The notes under the pieces are model-generated. The model saw only the letters and a list, made by a program, of their open reading frames with translations. It had not been told where the DNA came from and made no database searches. From positions 62,001 through 126,000 of the forward strand of contig CAVRJN010000009.1 of assembly GCA_963721585.1 (NCBI GenBank): a stretch of DNA of 64,000 bases. Direction: 5' to 3'. This document shows, in pieces, positions 61,484 through 64,000 of this stretch (position 1 is its first letter; each line of letters opens with the position of its first letter). The stretch comes from Bog-473 sp963721585 (GTDB taxonomy: Bacteria > Actinomycetota > Acidimicrobiia > Acidimicrobiales > RAAP-2). The position numbers were made by a program, and so were the translations under genes.

Positions 61484-63046
61484 GTGACATTGCAGTTGAA
61501 GCCCGGGACGTCGTGGTGGGAGACGTACGGGCGCTGCACGCAGGCCGCGCCCGAGGCCTTCGACTCGGACCGCTTGCGGAATCTGACCCGTGGGGAGTGG
61601 CGCCGGATCGGAATTCCAGGGGACCACGTCAACGCCGTTGACGGCACACCCATCCCCGGGCCGCCTCTCGTCGATCACGACGAGGCGGTTGCCGCCGTCG
61701 AGTTCGCGTGTGGCGAGCACGACATATGGGCGAAGGTGGATCTGGACGAACGCCGCGCCCGGGTCTCGGCTGCGGTTGATGCTCTGAGCGAGCACCACGA
61801 GCTCCTCGCGCTCCTCCTCGTCTGGGAGATCGGCAAGCCCTGGCGTCTCGCCTCTGCCGACGTCGATCGCTGCATCGACGGGGTCCGATGGTACCTGGGA
61901 CAGATAGAGCGCCAACTCCAGACTCCAGACGGGCGCCAGCGGCAACCGCTCCCGGGCCCCGTCTCGAATATCGCCAGTTGGAATTATCCGATGAGCGTGC
62001 AAGTCCACGCCGAACTGGTGCAGGCCCTCTGCGGGAACGCCGTCCTGGCGAAGACCCCAAGCCAGGGCGGCTTCCACGCGCTCACCCTCGCACATGCGCT
62101 GATGCGGCGCGCCGGGCTTCCGGTCACGCTCATTTCGGGAATGGGGTCGCGGTTGGGCGACGTGCTGATCCGTTCCGAGGGAATCGGGGCCCTTGTCTTC
62201 GTCGGCGGAAGGGCGAACGGCCGCCGAGCCGCCGTCTCCCTCGCCGATACGCACCGGCGGCACATGCTCGAACAGGAGGGCCTCAACGCGTGGGGCGTGT
62301 GGGATTTCTCCCAATGGGATCTCCTGGCGCAGCACATTCGAAAAGGCTTCGAGTACGCCAAACAGCGGTGCACCGCCTATCCCCGCTACGTCGTCCAGCG
62401 TCGTCTGTTCCCCGCCTTCCTCGAGACCTACCTCCCGGTCCTGCGGGCCGTGCGATTCGGCCACCCGCTGGCGGTCGAGCATCCCGGCGATCCGCTCCCC
62501 GAGCTGGACTTCGGACCGCTCATCCGCTCGGAGAAGGCGACCGAGCTGTCGACCCAGTTCGATGAGGCCCTGCGCGGCGGGGGCATTCCCCTCTACAGAG
62601 GGTCCCTCGGCGACGGTCGCTTCCTCGACGTACAGGACACATCGGCCTACATCGCCCCCGCCTCCGTGCTCCAGCCTCCGGCCTCGTGGTCGCTGCACCA
62701 CGCCGAGCCGTTCGGTCCACTGGACTCGGTCGTGGTCGTCGACACGAAGGCTGAGCTTCTCGCCGCGATGAACGCCTCGAACGGGTCCTTGGTTGCCAGT
62801 ATCGCCATCGACGACCCCGACGCCGGGTCTCAGTTGGCCGAGGAGGTGCAGGCCTTCAAGGTCGGGATCAACAAGCCCCGGAGTCGAGGCGACCGGGAGG
62901 AGGTGTTCGGAGGACTCGGCGCCTCGTGGAAGGGTGCCTTCGTCGGTGGCGATCTCCTCGTTCAGGCACTCACCTACGGACCTGGAGGCCCGGACGAAGA
63001 GCTGTACGGCAACTTCTCAAGCTCTTCGAGGCTGCCCCCCCGCTAA
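61484..63046 (+). CDS. Aldehyde dehydrogenase-superfamily protein, divergent
   Basis: 520 residues from GTG 61484 (AGAGG upstream). ALDH elements: IASWNYPMSVQVHAELVQAL (cofactor-binding region after the NWNYP-like site), LAKTPSQGG (Lys as in KPS), FVGGRANGRRAAVSLADTH, LEQEGLNAWGVWD in place of ELGGKNP (Glu kept), EYAKQRCTAYPRYVV with the catalytic Cys, and HHAEPFGPLDSVVVVDT. The cofactor and substrate loops differ from standard ALDHs, so the substrate may be a bulky acyl or acid group. Monocistronic, followed by the SurE-like gene. Confidence 0.83.
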   Translation: MTLQLKPGTSWWETYGRCTQAAPEAFDSDRLRNLTRGEWRRIGIPGDHVNAVDGTPIPGPPLVDHDEAVAAVEFACGEHDIWAKVDLDERRARVSAAVDALSEHHELLALLLVWEIGKPWRLASADVDRCIDGVRWYLGQIERQLQTPDGRQRQPLPGPVSNIASWNYPMSVQVHAELVQALCGNAVLAKTPSQGGFHALTLAHALMRRAGLPVTLISGMGSRLGDVLIRSEGIGALVFVGGRANGRRAAVSLADTHRRHMLEQEGLNAWGVWDFSQWDLLAQHIRKGFEYAKQRCTAYPRYVVQRRLFPAFLETYLPVLRAVRFGHPLAVEHPGDPLPELDFGPLIRSEKATELSTQFDEALRGGGIPLYRGSLGDGRFLDVQDTSAYIAPASVLQPPASWSLHHAEPFGPLDSVVVVDTKAELLAAMNASNGSLVASIAIDDPDAGSQLAEEVQAFKVGINKPRSRGDREEVFGGLGASWKGAFVGGDLLVQALTYGPGGPDEELYGNFSSSSRLPPR

Positions 63047-63184
63047 TCGCAGCGTGGAGTCTTGCCTCCGTTGGCGGCGCCCCGGCCGACGAAGGAAGTG
63101 CTGACGGTTTCCGGAATCTCCGTGTTACGTTCCGCCCCGCAGATGTGAGGGGCGACATCGCGTCGCGCCGACGAAGGGACGCAC

Positions 63185-64000
63185 GTGCAGCATCGAAGTC
63201 ACTCACGCCTCGTTGCGGTTGGTCTCCTGAGCTCCCTTGCCGGGCTGATGGCATTCGGCTCCGTTGCAGTGAGCGCCGGGGCCGCCTCCAAGCCCGCCAC
63301 GAACTTGACCATCCTGGTCACGAACGACGACGGTGTGTCTGCGCCGGGCATCAATGCCACCGTGCGGGCGCTGACGGCACTCCCTCATACCAAAGTGACC
63401 GTCGTAGCACCCCTCACCAATCAGAGCGGGACGGGCGCGAAGGTGACCGCTGGGACGCTGACGGTCACCGACGCGACCACGGCCAGCGGATACCCGGCCA
63501 AGGCCGTCGCCGGGTATCCCGCCGACACAATCGTCTGGGCCATCGATGACCATGGCATAGCGCAGCGGCCCGACCTCGTCGTGTCGGGGATCAACTTTGG
63601 GGAGAACATCGGTCCTCTGGCCGGCCTCTCGGGCACGGTGGGGGCGGCGGAGACGGCACTCGCCCGCGGCATCCCCGCCCTCGCGGTCAGCCAGGGAGTC
63701 GACAACGGCCAATCGCCCAACTTCTCGCAAGGTGCCAAGTACCTGGTGGCCTGGGTGCAGGCACACCGCAACGTTCTCCTCGCCGCCAGAAACGGCACGG
63801 CCGCGAAGACGAACGGCAACCTCAACGTCCCGACCTGCGCGACCGGTCAGATCCGCGGGCCTGTCGACGCCACCCTCGGCACGTCCCTGACCGGCTACTC
63901 GGTTGGAACGGTGAACTGCTCGGGAACCGCCGCCACGCCGCGGACCGACGTGCAGGCATTCGTCGACGGGTTCGCCTCTCTGACGGCACTGCACGCGGTG
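63185..64000 (+). CDS. Exported SurE-like 5'/3'-nucleotidase (cut by window end)
   Basis: 272 codons visible, GTG after AAGGGA. The signal peptide (LVAVGLLSSLAGLMAFGSVA) is followed by ILVTNDDGVSAPGI (metal-binding NDD), VVAPLTNQSGTGAKVTAG, PDLVVSGINFGENIG (metal Asn) and SGTVGAAETALARGIPALAVSQ, the SurE core. SurE usually acts inside the cell on nucleoside monophosphates or short polyphosphate; export points to phosphate scavenging outside. The C-terminal part lies beyond the window. Confidence 0.88.
   Translation, partial: MQHRSHSRLVAVGLLSSLAGLMAFGSVAVSAGAASKPATNLTILVTNDDGVSAPGINATVRALTALPHTKVTVVAPLTNQSGTGAKVTAGTLTVTDATTASGYPAKAVAGYPADTIVWAIDDHGIAQRPDLVVSGINFGENIGPLAGLSGTVGAAETALARGIPALAVSQGVDNGQSPNFSQGAKYLVAWVQAHRNVLLAARNGTAAKTNGNLNVPTCATGQIRGPVDATLGTSLTGYSVGTVNCSGTAATPRTDVQAFVDGFASLTALHAV

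Overview
The window is high-GC, densely packed actinobacterial chromosome. Four things point that way: abundant GTG starts and 1-4 base ATGA/GTGA stop-start overlaps; many F420- or flavin-dependent luciferase-like (LLM) oxidoreductases; a mycothiol-type DinB protein; and a CYP51-ferredoxin operon whose gene order matches Mycobacterium tuberculosis Rv0767c-Rv0763c. The mix of CoA-thioester catabolism, DUF3048, Gly-rich GT39 and the rimO-pgsA-cinA/recA order would suit an Acidimicrobiia-like or other deep-branching actinobacterium; that placement is inference. No rRNA, CRISPR array, integrase or transposase was seen. One tRNA (Ser, GCU anticodon) is present.

Layout. 0-5 kb: LLM oxidoreductases, a Thr-rich membrane protein, a head-to-head scar of two truncated FtsX permeases, and a minus-strand set of dienelactone hydrolase, small protein and phosphotransferase. 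5-9 kb: secreted NHL propeller coupled to a Tat-exported GH78 rhamnosidase carrying a frameshift. 9.3-12.9 kb: a lower-GC two-gene island, a 923-residue unknown membrane protein followed 3 nt later by a GNAT with a TTG start. 13-15 kb: lipoprotein peptidase, heptamer repeats and a 23-bp-arm perfect inverted repeat. 15-20.5 kb: the sterol operon (unknown protein, TetR, CYP, SDR, CYP51, ferredoxin, SnoaL-like). 20.6-26.2 kb: a divergent acyl-CoA catabolic operon (HIBADH-like, CMD, enoyl-CoA hydratase, LLM, amidohydrolase, CoA transferase), sharing a palindromic promoter region with the sterol operon.

26-33.9 kb: hemolysin III, serB, an acyltransferase, a Tat-exported DMFase-like protein, a DUF3048 lipoprotein, a frameshifted DUF4214-methyltransferase, and recA with a perfect LexA box. 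34-42.3 kb: a segment lying between recA and cinA with two paralogous secreted proteins, a macrodomain protein, a Gly-rich GT39, a GT2-GtrA protein and a two-component system whose sensor also carries a Gly-rich patch. 42.4-45.9 kb: cinA, pgsA, rimO (with a 24-bp tandem repeat expanding a linker) and tRNA-Ser.

46-50.6 kb: GH3 glucosidase, then an autoregulated-looking TetR / maleylpyruvate-isomerase-like / MBL operon whose operator overlaps the GH3 stop codon. 51-58.5 kb: LapA-like protein, GT87 mannosyltransferase, and an organosulfur-type operon (ssuD, three LLM monooxygenases with six inferred frameshifts between them, FMN reductase) behind a canonical TTGACA-N17-CATATT promoter. 58.5-64 kb: DUF4395 protein, a secreted protein coupled to an internally duplicated membrane protein, an atypical aldehyde dehydrogenase, and an exported SurE-like nucleotidase cut by the window end.
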